A DNA stretch of 64,000 nt from UBA11400 sp964473555 (GTDB taxonomy: Bacteria > Bacteroidota > Rhodothermia > Balneolales > HLUCCA01), in contig CAYYPL010000010.1 of NCBI GenBank assembly GCA_964473555.1, positions 1 through 64,000 on the forward strand, written 5' to 3'. The number at the start of each line of letters is the position of its first letter. Within the stretch, counting starts at the first letter, position 1. A model generated the notes under the pieces. That model did no database searches, was not told the DNA's origin, and was given only the letters and a program-made list of their open reading frames with translations. Of the stretch, positions 42,696 through 52,883 are shown piece by piece. The translations under genes and the position numbers were made by a program.

Positions 42696-43532
42696 TCAGC
42701 TTTTTGAAGATTTGCCACTTGCGCACAACGACTCAAACAGTTCGATGTCTTCTTTGTAATAGGAAGCAATGAAATCCATCACAAATGGATTACGGGCTTC
42801 TGAAGTGATGATTGAGGATTTGATAAAAAACAGTTTCCCATGAATATTTTTTAAAATGGAGGGAGACGACTTTTTTAGGCTAAGGATGAAGGGATGTCTG
42901 GATTCTGTGATCATCTTGACCCAACTAAAACGGAAACGTTTTGAGACGTTGGTTTTTTGAAAAGAACGTCTGCCCGCCTCATCAAATAGCTGTAATCCGG
43001 TCTGATGTTGTAATGAGTCAAACAAACTATCCAAATTTCCCAGACAATAGACGTGTTTTATGACTTTAACCCCATCCAAGAACAGGTAATCTTTCTGTCG
43101 CTGAAAGTGGGTATGTGTGTAGGGTAGTACATTGCCAGAAGCAAAATTCGAATCTTTCATCAGGAATTCGATGACTTCTTTGATTTCTCGTTTAATTTCT
43201 TCCGGGGTGAAGATTTTTTTGGATACACCAATTCTCATATTATCCTGTTTGAGTTTTTCCTGTATTGAGGAAAAAAAACGATCATAGGGATTCCGCACTA
43301 CTGCATAGGATTCATACTTAAGTACCAATTCCAGATCTTCCGGAAAAAGTACCCGCAAAGCGGATAAAGGTAAATGAGCAAAATTTACAATTCCCAGTTT
43401 CTCCGTTTCGGCTGTCCAAGGATTACCGAAATACGACCACTCGTTCACTTTATCCAATACATTCCTGACACTAGATCCCCCGCACTTGGGAATATGTATA
43501 CATGCAAAGCGATTTGTATGATTGATAATCAT
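42696..43532 (-). CDS. Sulfotransferase family 2, array copy 2
   Basis: A 278-residue paralog of the protein at 40775. RFACIHIPKCGGSSVRNVLDKV is the PAPS loop, YAVVRNPYDRFFSSIQEKL the second site, and SYYKEDIELFESLCAS the shared C-terminus. The middle is less conserved than in the plus-strand copies. It is convergent with copy C across 54 bp. Confidence 0.88.
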   Translation of the reverse strand: MIINHTNRFACIHIPKCGGSSVRNVLDKVNEWSYFGNPWTAETEKLGIVNFAHLPLSALRVLFPEDLELVLKYESYAVVRNPYDRFFSSIQEKLKQDNMRIGVSKKIFTPEEIKREIKEVIEFLMKDSNFASGNVLPYTHTHFQRQKDYLFLDGVKVIKHVYCLGNLDSLFDSLQHQTGLQLFDEAGRRSFQKTNVSKRFRFSWVKMITESRHPFILSLKKSSPSILKNIHGKLFFIKSSIITSEARNPFVMDFIASYYKEDIELFESLCASGKSSKS

Positions 43533-43899
43533 GGTGGATCTTATTTTTTAGAAGCTTCTGCCGGCTTTAATATGATAGTTTAGAGTTAGATCAACTGAAT
43601 CGGTTTTGGTTGGTGATTAAACACACGATGTACCAATCCCACTCGCGTAAATGATATGGGATGAATGATTCCATGCAATTGCGGAAATTTTGAGGATGAC
43701 AAACTACTATTCACCCCGAATTCCGGGTGATAAAACTAAAAGATTCATCAATGACATTCAATCTGATATAAGATTTTTATGAAAGTCCCTCTTTACATAT
43801 TTTAGCCGGATATTTTACGAAATGAAGTGTGAACTAATTGGACCGAATTCAAATCTGACGCACTTGCACTGTCTTTCTTAAACCGCATCGTATCTTTAC
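43533..43899. other. Long AT-rich gap with promoter region
   Basis: No gene is seen in 367 bp. TCACCC/GGGTGA forms a small stem at 43711-43730. TATCTTTA stands at 43891-43898 with TTG at 43864-43866, but it is so close to the ATG at 43900 that its role as a -7 box is doubtful. The gap probably holds promoters for the divergent genes on both sides. Confidence 0.5.
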
Positions 43900-44679
43900 A
43901 TGGCATTGTACATCGCTACCCATAAAGCACCAGATCCCCGTTTTGCAAAGAGATTTACCTATATTTTGTCTTCGCAGTTTCAACCAGATGTTGTATCAAC
44001 GGGTTTGTATCTTACAGATAACGAATCCCTGATCAATATTTCCAATAAGAACGATAGTTATTCTGAACTGACCTGTATGTTCGCGCTGTATCAGCTGCTT
44101 AAAGAAGGTAGACTTAGCGATTCCTTTATAGGGATGTATCACTATCGCAGGTACCTGACCGAGTACGAGAACTATTCAACTTTCGTAAATCGAATTAATC
44201 GAAGACTTAGACATCGATTCAAAGCACAGCCCTATTTCATCTTAGATGACAATCGTGCGAGCAAGTTGTTGAGCACCAATGATCATATTATTGTCCCAAA
44301 GCCTAATCACTTTAAATCTACGGTGTATGAACATTATAGGTTGTGTCATTACATTCAGGATTTGGATATTGCATTAAAGATTGTTCAGGATACTGACCCA
44401 TCCTATGAAACAGCCATCACTCAATTATGTGATCAGACCTATTTGTATAGCTACAACCTATTTGTGATGTCCAGGAATCTGTTTTGTGAGTATGCCGAAT
44501 GGCTATTTGGACTTTTAGAACGCATTGAGTCAAAGATTCATACCGATGGGAGGGACGCCTATCAGAAACGAGTACCGGCTTTCCTGGCCGAACGGTTGTT
44601 CAATCTCTGGCTGATTCGACAGGCCGATAGCATCAATCTCATTGAGAAAGATCTGTTATTATTCGAAGGGGCATCCTAG
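43900..44679 (+). CDS. DUF4422 domain glycosyltransferase-like protein
   Basis: A 259-residue protein matching the DUF4422 group found in capsule loci. The pattern ISNKNDSYSELTCMFALYQLLK, IGMYHYRRYLT, YLYSYNLFVMSRNLFCEYAEWLFGLL and YQKRVPAFLAERLFNLWL is typical. The family is thought to be a GT-A-like transferase, but activity is little studied. It precedes the export genes. Confidence 0.85.
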   Translation: MALYIATHKAPDPRFAKRFTYILSSQFQPDVVSTGLYLTDNESLINISNKNDSYSELTCMFALYQLLKEGRLSDSFIGMYHYRRYLTEYENYSTFVNRINRRLRHRFKAQPYFILDDNRASKLLSTNDHIIVPKPNHFKSTVYEHYRLCHYIQDLDIALKIVQDTDPSYETAITQLCDQTYLYSYNLFVMSRNLFCEYAEWLFGLLERIESKIHTDGRDAYQKRVPAFLAERLFNLWLIRQADSINLIEKDLLLFEGAS

Positions 44680-44799
44680 CACAAAAAGGTAAACTGAAAT
44701 AGGGTCTGGGTTGTGCGAAATTTCCGTTTTTTTAAAAATCTTTTTGTACCTTAGTTTGCTAATTATTGAATCCAATATCCACTCAAATTGATTGCACCA

Positions 44800-47262
44800 A
44801 TGCCCAATCCAGGTATCCGATTTCGGTTTTTCGTTGCATTTTTCACTGTTATGGTACTGAACCTAGCAACGGAGGACCTCTTCGCACAGGGATCTGTTTC
44901 TGTTAATGATCTCAATTCGGTGAATCTGTCCAATGTTCGCGCTGCCGACATCTCCGACGATCAACTCAAAAACTTCGTGGAACGTGTCAACCGCCAGGGG
45001 ATTTCCATCGATCAGGCCCTGGAGCTGGCCGTTACCCGTGGACTCTCCGCTTCGGAGGCCCAGGAGCTACGTACTAGAATAACCGGATTGCAAGACGAAG
45101 TAGCCGTGACCGACGCTGAAGATGCTGGAGGTCTCAGGCAGCAGGTCATTGAGGATGTTCAAAGCGAACGAACCGTTATTGACGAAACCTCAAGGAGTAA
45201 TATCTTTGGAGCCAATCTGTTCCGAAATCAGGGTTTCAACCTCACCCCATCCTTAAATATCCCCACCCCCGAAAACTACCAGTTAGGGACCGGTGACCAG
45301 CTGATCGTGACCATCTGGGGCGACCGGACAGACCGATTGATTCTGACTGTTGATCCAGAAGGTGCCATCAATCTGCAAAACCGAGGACCCATCTATGTAA
45401 ACGGGCTCACGATTGAGGCCGCTAAAAAGCGGTTAATGGATCAATTGGTTCAGTTATATAGCGGACTAAAACCATCTTCTGGTCAACCGACTACATTTGC
45501 GGAAGTCTCACTGGGCAGGGTTAGAACAGTCAGTGTAGTGGTAACCGGCGAGGTTCAAAATCCTGGGACATATAATATATCCTCATTGGCGACTGTGTTT
45601 AATGCGTTGTATGTAGCCGGTGGACCAAATGGGGTAGGTAGTTTCAGAAATATCCGTGTCCTGCGCAACAACGAGGTCGAAGTTGAGCTGGACTTATATG
45701 ATTTTTTGCTCTATGCAAATCAAACGAACAACATCAGACTCCGTGATCAGGATGTAGTACAGGTGCTACCATTTGAGCAACGAGTGAGTATTGAGGGGAA
45801 TGTGTTGAGACCTGCTGTTTATGAACTCAAGGGTCGGACCACCTACACTGATCTACTGGAAATGGCTGGTGGATTTAGCATTAATGCATACACCCATCAA
45901 ATACAGATTCGTAGATTTACAGATACCCAAAAACGTATCGTAACAGTACCCAAGGAACTCTATGCTGATTTCACACTAATGAATGGTGACATCATTAATG
46001 TGCCTGAAGTCCTGGATCGATTTGAAAATCGGGTAAGTATCGAAGGAGCCGTCTGGAGACCCGGGGAGTTTGAACTCAAAGAAGGCATGACCCTGAGTGA
46101 ACTCATTGCTGCGGCCGATGGCGTGCGTCCGGATGCGTTCATGAGTCGTGGACTGATCAACAGGGTGAATGATAATCTGACCTTCCAGCAGATTTCCTTC
46201 AATCTGGAGGACGTCCTGCGTGATCCGGCTCGATTTGACGTGGTGTTACAGCGTGAAGACGAAGTGGTGATCCGTGGCGTCCGGGACCTGCGTGACGAGG
46301 CCGTGGTGGAAGTTGGCGGAGCGGTACGTGAATCGGGCGTGTTCGTATGGCTGGAGAATATGACCCTGCAAGATCTGATTCTGAAAGCCAACGGATTCCG
46401 GGAATCTGCGGCCCTCGACCGTATCGAGATTTATCGCCGCTCCAGTGACTTTGCCTCTACTGGTAAGCTGGTCGAGACCATTTCTTTGGAACTTTCTGCA
46501 GACCTGGCAGTAACTGAACAAGATCTTGAGCTCTTCCGACTTCAGCCCTATGATGTGGTGTATGCGTTTACCCAACCCGATTTCAGGGTGCAGCAGTTTG
46601 TGACCATCGAAGGGGAAGTTCGCTATCCGGGTCGTTATGCCATCCAAAGCCAGAACGAAAAAATTTCTGATCTGATCACCCGGGCTGGTGGACTTACCGC
46701 AGAAGCGTATTTACCAGGAGCCCGAATCAACCGACCGCGCAGCTCTATTGACAGAGCCTCAGTGAATTACAACTTTTTGGGACAGGATGAGCTACTTGAA
46801 GTACCAACTTCGGAACAACCCACCAGGATCGGTGTCCAGTTGGATGTAGCCTTGCGTAATCCGTCGTCACCTGAGAACCTCGCACTTCGAGAGGGGGATG
46901 TGATCCGCGTACCTAAGAGGGTCCAGACTGTAAGAGTGATTGGTGCCGTGATGCAAGAAGTCGAGGTGCGTTATGTGGAAGGTGCCGGACTCAGCTACTA
47001 CATCAACCGGGCGGGAGGCTACCAGGGGGGGGCTCTTAAAAAACGATCCTACGTGGTCTATGCCAATGGAGATATTGACCGAAACCGCCGATTCCTGGGT
47101 ATGAACGTGGTCAAACCAGATATCCAGCCGGGCGCTGAGATCATAGTTCCGTTTCGTCCCGAGCGTGACCGTATGACCGCCCAGGAAACCGTTGCATTGT
47201 CCTCGATGATCATTTCAACTACCACATCGTTACTCTTTTTAATCGATCGTTTAAGCCGTTAA
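44800..47262 (+). CDS. Wza-like polysaccharide export protein with SLBB repeats
   Basis: About 820 residues from ATG 44800; a TTG at 44788 is in frame. A signal peptide ends near LFAQG (residue 31). The Poly_export domain starts at NYQLGTGDQLIVTIWGD, and about six SLBB domains follow, recognisable by repeats such as VTGEVQNPGTYNI, IEGNVLRPAVYEL, IEGAVWRPGEFEL, VGGAVRESGVF and IEGEVRYPGRYAI. One C-terminal hydrophobic helix (SSMIISTTTSLLFLI) lies near the end. It should form the outer-membrane channel of the exporter, longer than classical Wza. Confidence 0.92.
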   Translation: MPNPGIRFRFFVAFFTVMVLNLATEDLFAQGSVSVNDLNSVNLSNVRAADISDDQLKNFVERVNRQGISIDQALELAVTRGLSASEAQELRTRITGLQDEVAVTDAEDAGGLRQQVIEDVQSERTVIDETSRSNIFGANLFRNQGFNLTPSLNIPTPENYQLGTGDQLIVTIWGDRTDRLILTVDPEGAINLQNRGPIYVNGLTIEAAKKRLMDQLVQLYSGLKPSSGQPTTFAEVSLGRVRTVSVVVTGEVQNPGTYNISSLATVFNALYVAGGPNGVGSFRNIRVLRNNEVEVELDLYDFLLYANQTNNIRLRDQDVVQVLPFEQRVSIEGNVLRPAVYELKGRTTYTDLLEMAGGFSINAYTHQIQIRRFTDTQKRIVTVPKELYADFTLMNGDIINVPEVLDRFENRVSIEGAVWRPGEFELKEGMTLSELIAAADGVRPDAFMSRGLINRVNDNLTFQQISFNLEDVLRDPARFDVVLQREDEVVIRGVRDLRDEAVVEVGGAVRESGVFVWLENMTLQDLILKANGFRESAALDRIEIYRRSSDFASTGKLVETISLELSADLAVTEQDLELFRLQPYDVVYAFTQPDFRVQQFVTIEGEVRYPGRYAIQSQNEKISDLITRAGGLTAEAYLPGARINRPRSSIDRASVNYNFLGQDELLEVPTSEQPTRIGVQLDVALRNPSSPENLALREGDVIRVPKRVQTVRVIGAVMQEVEVRYVEGAGLSYYINRAGGYQGGALKKRSYVVYANGDIDRNRRFLGMNVVKPDIQPGAEIIVPFRPERDRMTAQETVALSSMIISTTTSLLFLIDRLSR

Positions 47263-47266
47263 GTGT

Positions 47267-48439
47267 ATGAATGAAACTAATCCTATAGAAAATAAGAGTG
47301 AAGTCGAAATACGGTATGTCCACATTCCGGTTATTCAGGAAACAAAACCGTTAGAATCCACGGAAGAACAGCTCGTTGACTTATCTGAGATGTTACGGAT
47401 GCTGTGGGATGGCAGGGTAAAAATTATTCAAGTATCCGCCTTGTTTATGGTGTTGGGTATCCTGTTCACGCTCAGTTCTCCTACCGAATATACCGTTAGT
47501 GTGAAGGTACTTCCTGAAATTCAGCTACCCACCGCGAATCTTGGCAGATTAGGAGGACTGGCAGCACAGTTCGGATTAGGTGGATCTATGGGCTCTGGAT
47601 CGGTAGATTTTCTACCCACACAAATGTATCCTGAAATTTTCAAAAGCACTGATTTTTTAGGAGAAATCATATCTAGGCAAGTTTACATCGATTCCGTCCA
47701 GGATTCAATCACCTATCAGGAATACTTTAGTGATCATCAGGAATCCAATTCATTGGTCAAATATACGCTAGGATTACCCGGTGTGATCATTAAGGCGATT
47801 AGACCTGAAACGGACTCCCTTAGCACAGATGATAAGCAGCAAAATAACTTTCAGCTGGTAAGTCGCCCACAAATGGCTGCAATGAACAGTCTTGAGGGGA
47901 GTATTGAATTGATTCGTGTGGAGGATACGGGAGTATTTGATATCCGGGTGACTACTCAGGATCCTGAAGTAAGTTTTCAGTTATCCCGGGTGATTTATGC
48001 TGAACTATCCCGTTATTTAACGCAATACAAGACTGAAAAAGCTCGGAAAAATCTTGAATTCATACAGGAAAGGCTGGTTGATGCACGCATTGAATTCGAA
48101 CGCACACAGGCCAGAATGGCTCAGCTAATCGATCAAAATAAGGGTGCTCTAACAGAATCCGCCCGTATGATGCAACAGACCCTGCAAAGTGAATATAATG
48201 TTAAATTTAATGTATATAATAGTTTAACGGATCAGTCGGAGCATGCGAAGATCAAAGTTCAGGAAGAGACACCTGTATTGACCATCATTCAACCACCACT
48301 TTATCCTTTAAAAAAGAGTGCTCCCAATCACATTCTCATTGTATTTGTGAGTACTTTTTTGGGGTTATTTGGTAGCATAGCCTATCAGATTATGGCACCG
48401 ATATTTTCCCGTATCAGGCAGGATATCACGCAACAATAA
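47267..48439 (+). CDS. Wzz-like polysaccharide co-polymerase
   Basis: A 390-residue inner-membrane protein with membrane helices near residues 55-74 and 355-376, a large periplasmic domain with a coiled-coil-like region (about 255-310), and a short C-terminal tail. LVDLSEMLRMLWDGRVKII and PTEYTVSVKVLPE are typical Wzz starts. There is no tyrosine kinase domain, so it is the kinase-free type. It lies 4 bp after the Wza gene and likely sets chain length. Confidence 0.9.
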   Translation: MNETNPIENKSEVEIRYVHIPVIQETKPLESTEEQLVDLSEMLRMLWDGRVKIIQVSALFMVLGILFTLSSPTEYTVSVKVLPEIQLPTANLGRLGGLAAQFGLGGSMGSGSVDFLPTQMYPEIFKSTDFLGEIISRQVYIDSVQDSITYQEYFSDHQESNSLVKYTLGLPGVIIKAIRPETDSLSTDDKQQNNFQLVSRPQMAAMNSLEGSIELIRVEDTGVFDIRVTTQDPEVSFQLSRVIYAELSRYLTQYKTEKARKNLEFIQERLVDARIEFERTQARMAQLIDQNKGALTESARMMQQTLQSEYNVKFNVYNSLTDQSEHAKIKVQEETPVLTIIQPPLYPLKKSAPNHILIVFVSTFLGLFGSIAYQIMAPIFSRIRQDITQQ

Positions 48440-48494
48440 AAAATAACGATTCATCCGTTTATTTGAGCCGGTATATGACACACACATTGATGGC

Positions 48495-50285
48495 ATGATT
48501 ACCAAAACATTTAAGATGATCTATCACATCCTGTCGCCTTCTGAACGTAAGAAGGCGATTGTGATTAGTGTGATGGTATTATTTATGGCGTTGTTTGATA
48601 TGATCGGAGTAGCAGCTATCATGCCTTTCATTACCATAGCCGGAAATCCGGAAGTGATTCACAACAATACGTACCTATCTACAGCGTATCACTATCTTGG
48701 TTTCAAAAATGATTATGACTTCATTTTTTTTACCGGCATAGTTGTATTCATCCTTTTGATTGTCTCGTTACTCATAAAAACAATCACAACCTATTATCAA
48801 CTTCGATTTACGCTCACCAGGGAATTCACCATTGGGTTGCGACTCATCCAAGGTTATCTCAAACAACCCTATGAATGGTTTCTCAACAGGAACAGTGCTG
48901 ATTTGGGAAAGAATATCCTGGGCGAGGTAAGCTATGTAATTAATGAGTCGCTCACTCCGCTCGTTATGTTATTTTCTCAAAGTATTGTAGCACTTACCTT
49001 ATTGGCGCTATTAATTACAGTTAATCCCTTTCTGGCATTATCGCTTTTTATGGTTTTGGGTACTTCTTACGCACTCATTTATATCTATTTACGCAAGCGC
49101 ATTGAATCTGTTGGAATTTCTCGAGGAGTGGCTAATAGAAAAAGATTTACCAGTGTGACTGAAGCTTTTTGGGCAGTAAAGGATATAAAAATCGGAGGTT
49201 ACGAAGAAACCTATGTACAAAGATTTGCCACTCCCGCCCGTTTGTATGCTCATTATCAATCTACTGCCAGAGTGGTTGAGCAATCACCCAAATTTTTATT
49301 GGAGGGTGTCATTTTTGGTGGGTTGATTGGCGTTTTACTCTATTTTCTCAGGTCAACAGGCAATTTAGACCAAGTATTACCTACGGTAACGGTCTATGCG
49401 TTTGCTACCTACAAACTGATGCCGGCCTTGCAACAGGCATACGCATCTTTTACTAAACTGAGATACTCAAAAAATGGTCTCGAAATGCTTTTTAAAGAGA
49501 TTATGGAACTCAAAAAGACTCCCAAAGTGATTCAGGGTAATCCGGTTTTCGCGTTAAATAGTCAGATACGATTAAACAACCTTACCTATAGCTACCCAAA
49601 ATCCGATAAGTGTGCATTGAATGGGTTAAATCTTGAAATTCCTGCAAAAAAAACGATTGGGCTGGTAGGAGCCTCCGGAAGTGGCAAAACAACGACGGTT
49701 GATGTGATTCTGGGTCTCCTTGAACCTCAGATTGGGGAATTTTACGTGGATGATCTACGCATTGATGCCACCAACCGGTCAAGCTGGCAAAAAATGATTG
49801 GATACGTTCCCCAGCAAATCTACTTGTCAGACAGTTCAATCAGGAACAATATCGCTTTTGGACTCGATGATCATCAAATTGACACTGATGCCGTTGAGAG
49901 AGCAGCCCGTATTGCTCATTTACACGATTTTATCGTGAATGAACTCCCTGACGGGTATCAAACGGAAGTGGGAGAACGTGGTGTGAGGCTCTCTGGTGGA
50001 CAACGACAGCGTATCGGTATTGCTCGTGCACTGTATCATTCACCTCAAATTCTGATTATGGATGAAGCCACAAGTGCATTGGATAACCTTACTGAGCAGG
50101 CGGTGATGGAAGCGATCAATGAGCTTTCCAACAAGATTACTATCATACTCATTGCTCACCGATTGACCACGGTAAAACAATGCCACTGTATCTATCTGCT
50201 GGAAAAAGGTCAAGTCATTGCCACCGGCAGCTACGGCGAACTCATTCGTGAAAGTGACCACTTTAAAAAGATGGCTTTGGTATAA
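48495..50285 (+). CDS. ABC exporter of the PglK/MsbA type
   Basis: A 596-residue half-transporter with six membrane helices (residues 20-310). The ATPase domain has Walker A GASGSGKTT, a canonical Q-loop IGYVPQQIYL, signature LSGGQRQR and Walker B ILIMDEATSALDN, all intact. It resembles PglK/WlaB, which flips lipid-linked oligosaccharides. No Wzx gene is seen, so this and the exporter at 21704 are the candidate flippases of the locus. Confidence 0.9.
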   Translation: MITKTFKMIYHILSPSERKKAIVISVMVLFMALFDMIGVAAIMPFITIAGNPEVIHNNTYLSTAYHYLGFKNDYDFIFFTGIVVFILLIVSLLIKTITTYYQLRFTLTREFTIGLRLIQGYLKQPYEWFLNRNSADLGKNILGEVSYVINESLTPLVMLFSQSIVALTLLALLITVNPFLALSLFMVLGTSYALIYIYLRKRIESVGISRGVANRKRFTSVTEAFWAVKDIKIGGYEETYVQRFATPARLYAHYQSTARVVEQSPKFLLEGVIFGGLIGVLLYFLRSTGNLDQVLPTVTVYAFATYKLMPALQQAYASFTKLRYSKNGLEMLFKEIMELKKTPKVIQGNPVFALNSQIRLNNLTYSYPKSDKCALNGLNLEIPAKKTIGLVGASGSGKTTTVDVILGLLEPQIGEFYVDDLRIDATNRSSWQKMIGYVPQQIYLSDSSIRNNIAFGLDDHQIDTDAVERAARIAHLHDFIVNELPDGYQTEVGERGVRLSGGQRQRIGIARALYHSPQILIMDEATSALDNLTEQAVMEAINELSNKITIILIAHRLTTVKQCHCIYLLEKGQVIATGSYGELIRESDHFKKMALV

Positions 50286-50316
50286 TTTTCAGCTAATCGC
50301 AATTTAACCTAATTAA

Positions 50317-51123
50317 ATGGGAGCAATTACATTCAGTGTGGTTTCGCTTGTGAAAACGTTCATGTTGTATATACTGAACTTCAGGAGATATCGCAGTAAG
50401 AGAATCGATTTTATGATAATTGGAGCCCAAAAGTCAGGCACATCAGCATTAAATATGTACCTAAGGATGCATCCAGACATTGGACTACCCAGGAATAAAG
50501 AATTACATTTTTTCAACAACGATTCCTTTTTTCATTTCCCGAGATGGATTATTTATGCGCATTTCCACCGATTTTTTCCTGACATCTACAATCAGCAGAA
50601 ACTATTTGGTGAAGCTACTCCAGACTACATGTTTGACAAAAAGATTATAGATCGACTTCATTCCTATAATCCAGCACTAAAATTGATTGTCATTTTAAGG
50701 GATCCCGTTTCACGGGCTCACAGTCAATGGAATATGCAACGTGATAGAGGATTAGAGTCTCGGTCGTTCGAAGAAACTGTTCATGAAATGCTGGATCAAA
50801 CAGGTTCTGATCACTATTTTGCTTACTTTACCCGGGGTGAATATGCCAGACACCTAACGGAAGTTTTCTCTAAATTTCCACGCAGACAGGTTCTCATTCT
50901 TTTTCAGGAAGAATTGTTAACCGACCCATCAAAAACGCTGCGTCAGGTAACCGACTTCCTGCATATTCCTGAGATCAACCACGCTCCACCCATGGACGTA
51001 CACAGTCGTAAATACGATGAACCTATCAGCGATTCGGTCAAACACAGACTAAAATCACATTATTTACCTCATATTGAAGCTTTAGAGGAGTTGATTGACG
51101 TAAATCTATCCCATTGGAAATGA
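50317..51123 (+). CDS. Sulfotransferase, array-type copy D
   Basis: A 268-residue protein similar to copies A-C but more distant. FMIIGAQKSGTSALNMYLRMHP and VILRDPVSRAHSQWNMQRD are the PAPS sites. ELHFFNND replaces ELHHFNN. Its stop overlaps the next ATG (ATGA), coupling it to a GT25-like transferase, which suggests that sulfation and sugar addition act on the same unit. Confidence 0.9.
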   Translation: MGAITFSVVSLVKTFMLYILNFRRYRSKRIDFMIIGAQKSGTSALNMYLRMHPDIGLPRNKELHFFNNDSFFHFPRWIIYAHFHRFFPDIYNQQKLFGEATPDYMFDKKIIDRLHSYNPALKLIVILRDPVSRAHSQWNMQRDRGLESRSFEETVHEMLDQTGSDHYFAYFTRGEYARHLTEVFSKFPRRQVLILFQEELLTDPSKTLRQVTDFLHIPEINHAPPMDVHSRKYDEPISDSVKHRLKSHYLPHIEALEELIDVNLSHWK

Positions 51124-51863
51124 TTAACATAAGTGGATATACATATTTTAAAAGAAGAGTATCGAACAAATTAAAACGAAGCTATCAGGAACTTATCCTG
51201 TTTTTACGATGGCATTTGTATCCGATTTCATATCGTTTACGGCCAACGACTTATGACGGATACGGATTAGATACGTGTGATATCGTGTACATTAATCTGG
51301 ATCATCGCACCGATCGCCTGATTGAAATACAGCAGGAGTTAAGGAATCTGGGTGTTACACACGCAACACGTTTCACAGCGATCAAAGCCGATCCAGGTGC
51401 ATTGGGTTGCTCGCTATCTCACCACTCCGTATTGTACAATCTAAATCCAACAAAGGGCAGATTGTACATGATTGTTGAAGACGATGCCCATTTTATCTGT
51501 GACCGAAACGAGTTAGATGCGCTGATTACTGAGTTTGCTTTACATCCCAAAATGGATGTACTGTGTTTGGGTAACCGTACCCGAAACCAGATTCGTGTGA
51601 GCAACAAACTGGCCATTACTTCACATACCCAAACCACATCCTGTTACATTTTCAAACCTTACATGTGTTCGGTTTTATTGAACGTATTCAGTGAGAGCAT
51701 AACCCGTCTTGGAAATGGGGAACCTCAATCAACCGCGGCACTTGATCAGGTCTGGAAGAACATACAACCTTACTTTACATTTGTAGTCCCGTTAACGAAA
51801 GTAGTTTTACAAAGGGAATCGTTTTCAGACATAGAACAGGAAGTAGTGAATTACCAAACCTAA
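51120..51863 (+). CDS. Glycosyltransferase family 25-like
   Basis: About 247 residues from ATG 51120, with an ATGA overlap; a TTG at 51114 is the longer alternative. CDIVYINLDHRTDRLIEIQQEL, HATRFTAIKADPGALGCSLSHHSVL and MIVEDDAHF follow the order of GT25 enzymes of LPS synthesis, with EDD as metal site. It probably adds a hexose to a surface glycan. Confidence 0.82.
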   Translation: MINISGYTYFKRRVSNKLKRSYQELILFLRWHLYPISYRLRPTTYDGYGLDTCDIVYINLDHRTDRLIEIQQELRNLGVTHATRFTAIKADPGALGCSLSHHSVLYNLNPTKGRLYMIVEDDAHFICDRNELDALITEFALHPKMDVLCLGNRTRNQIRVSNKLAITSHTQTTSCYIFKPYMCSVLLNVFSESITRLGNGEPQSTAALDQVWKNIQPYFTFVVPLTKVVLQRESFSDIEQEVVNYQT

Positions 51864-51932
51864 GTGTCCGTAAGAAGGGTTACACCATTTTTACAATCTC
51901 AAGGACTCAAACTGCTCCGTTCTACTGTCAGG

Positions 51933-52610
51933 CTAGTCTTCAGTAAACTCGTACTCAAACAGATCCAGGTCTTTTTTGTAAATGTAAGCGACCTTTTCCT
52001 TGATTTTTTTCGTGTATAATTCTGGAGCTGGCATTCCTGAGCTCTTATTCCTCTGAGGAAGTACAATTTCATCGGGAAATCCAGCCCTTTCTTTAATCGT
52101 TTCAAATGCTTCCGTGAGGGATTCAAACTTTCCAAAATAATCTACAATCAATTCTCCATCAGGTCGTGTAAGAAAGGTGTATTGTGGCCTGAAATGTGGA
52201 TTCATTTTTGAATGAGGAGTCATTGAGATTTTATTCACAAATTCTTCGAATGAGAGGTCTCCCCAGGCTTCTCTTGAAGCAAATCCTCTATTTCGGACGA
52301 TTTTATCATTATAGCATGAAACAATTCTATCGAATGGGTTTCGAACTACTGCAAACTTAAAATATGGATCCCCAGCACCCAACTTGTTTCGTTCGATGGA
52401 TGGGTAATCAAATTCATGGGTGCCTTCTAACAGGGTTTCACCCAGTAACTGAAGACAAACGGTTTTTAAACTGGTGGATGCAATTTTAGGAATGTTAAAA
52501 TAGACCGAATTGTATTTCTCCAGGAAAATATTACCTCTTTCAGGATGTCGGTACAACAAACCTTTAAATTCTTTTCGAGGGCGTAATAGGTCAAAGATAC
52601 TTCGAAACAT
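51933..52610 (-). CDS. Sulfotransferase family 2-like
   Basis: A 225-residue protein. VYFNIPKIASTSLKTVCLQLL is the PAPS loop (Lys-Ile-Ala instead of Lys-Cys-Gly) and FAVVRNPFDRIVSCYNDKI the second site. It is convergent with the GT25-like gene and diverges from the gene at 52884 across about 270 bp. Confidence 0.84.
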   Translation of the reverse strand: MFRSIFDLLRPRKEFKGLLYRHPERGNIFLEKYNSVYFNIPKIASTSLKTVCLQLLGETLLEGTHEFDYPSIERNKLGAGDPYFKFAVVRNPFDRIVSCYNDKIVRNRGFASREAWGDLSFEEFVNKISMTPHSKMNPHFRPQYTFLTRPDGELIVDYFGKFESLTEAFETIKERAGFPDEIVLPQRNKSSGMPAPELYTKKIKEKVAYIYKKDLDLFEYEFTED

Positions 52611-52883
52611 GGTCCATGTGAAATGAGTGAATGAAAAAGCTCATATATAGCAGTTTGTGACGATCTTGGTAATCTGGTTACCGTAATTAAGCAATAAGCC
52701 GTATTTTAGGCTGTTTCAAGTTGCATGGAGCACTCAAATTTGAAGTGACCTAAATCGATCAACTGCTTATGGTAAAATCATTGCGAAGTATAGCTTTAAT
52801 TTATCTTTTAAACCAGGACTTTGTGTTCACTCTTGCTCAACGTACTGAAGCCACAGCTGATATCCCAAGGCTTACAAGATAGA

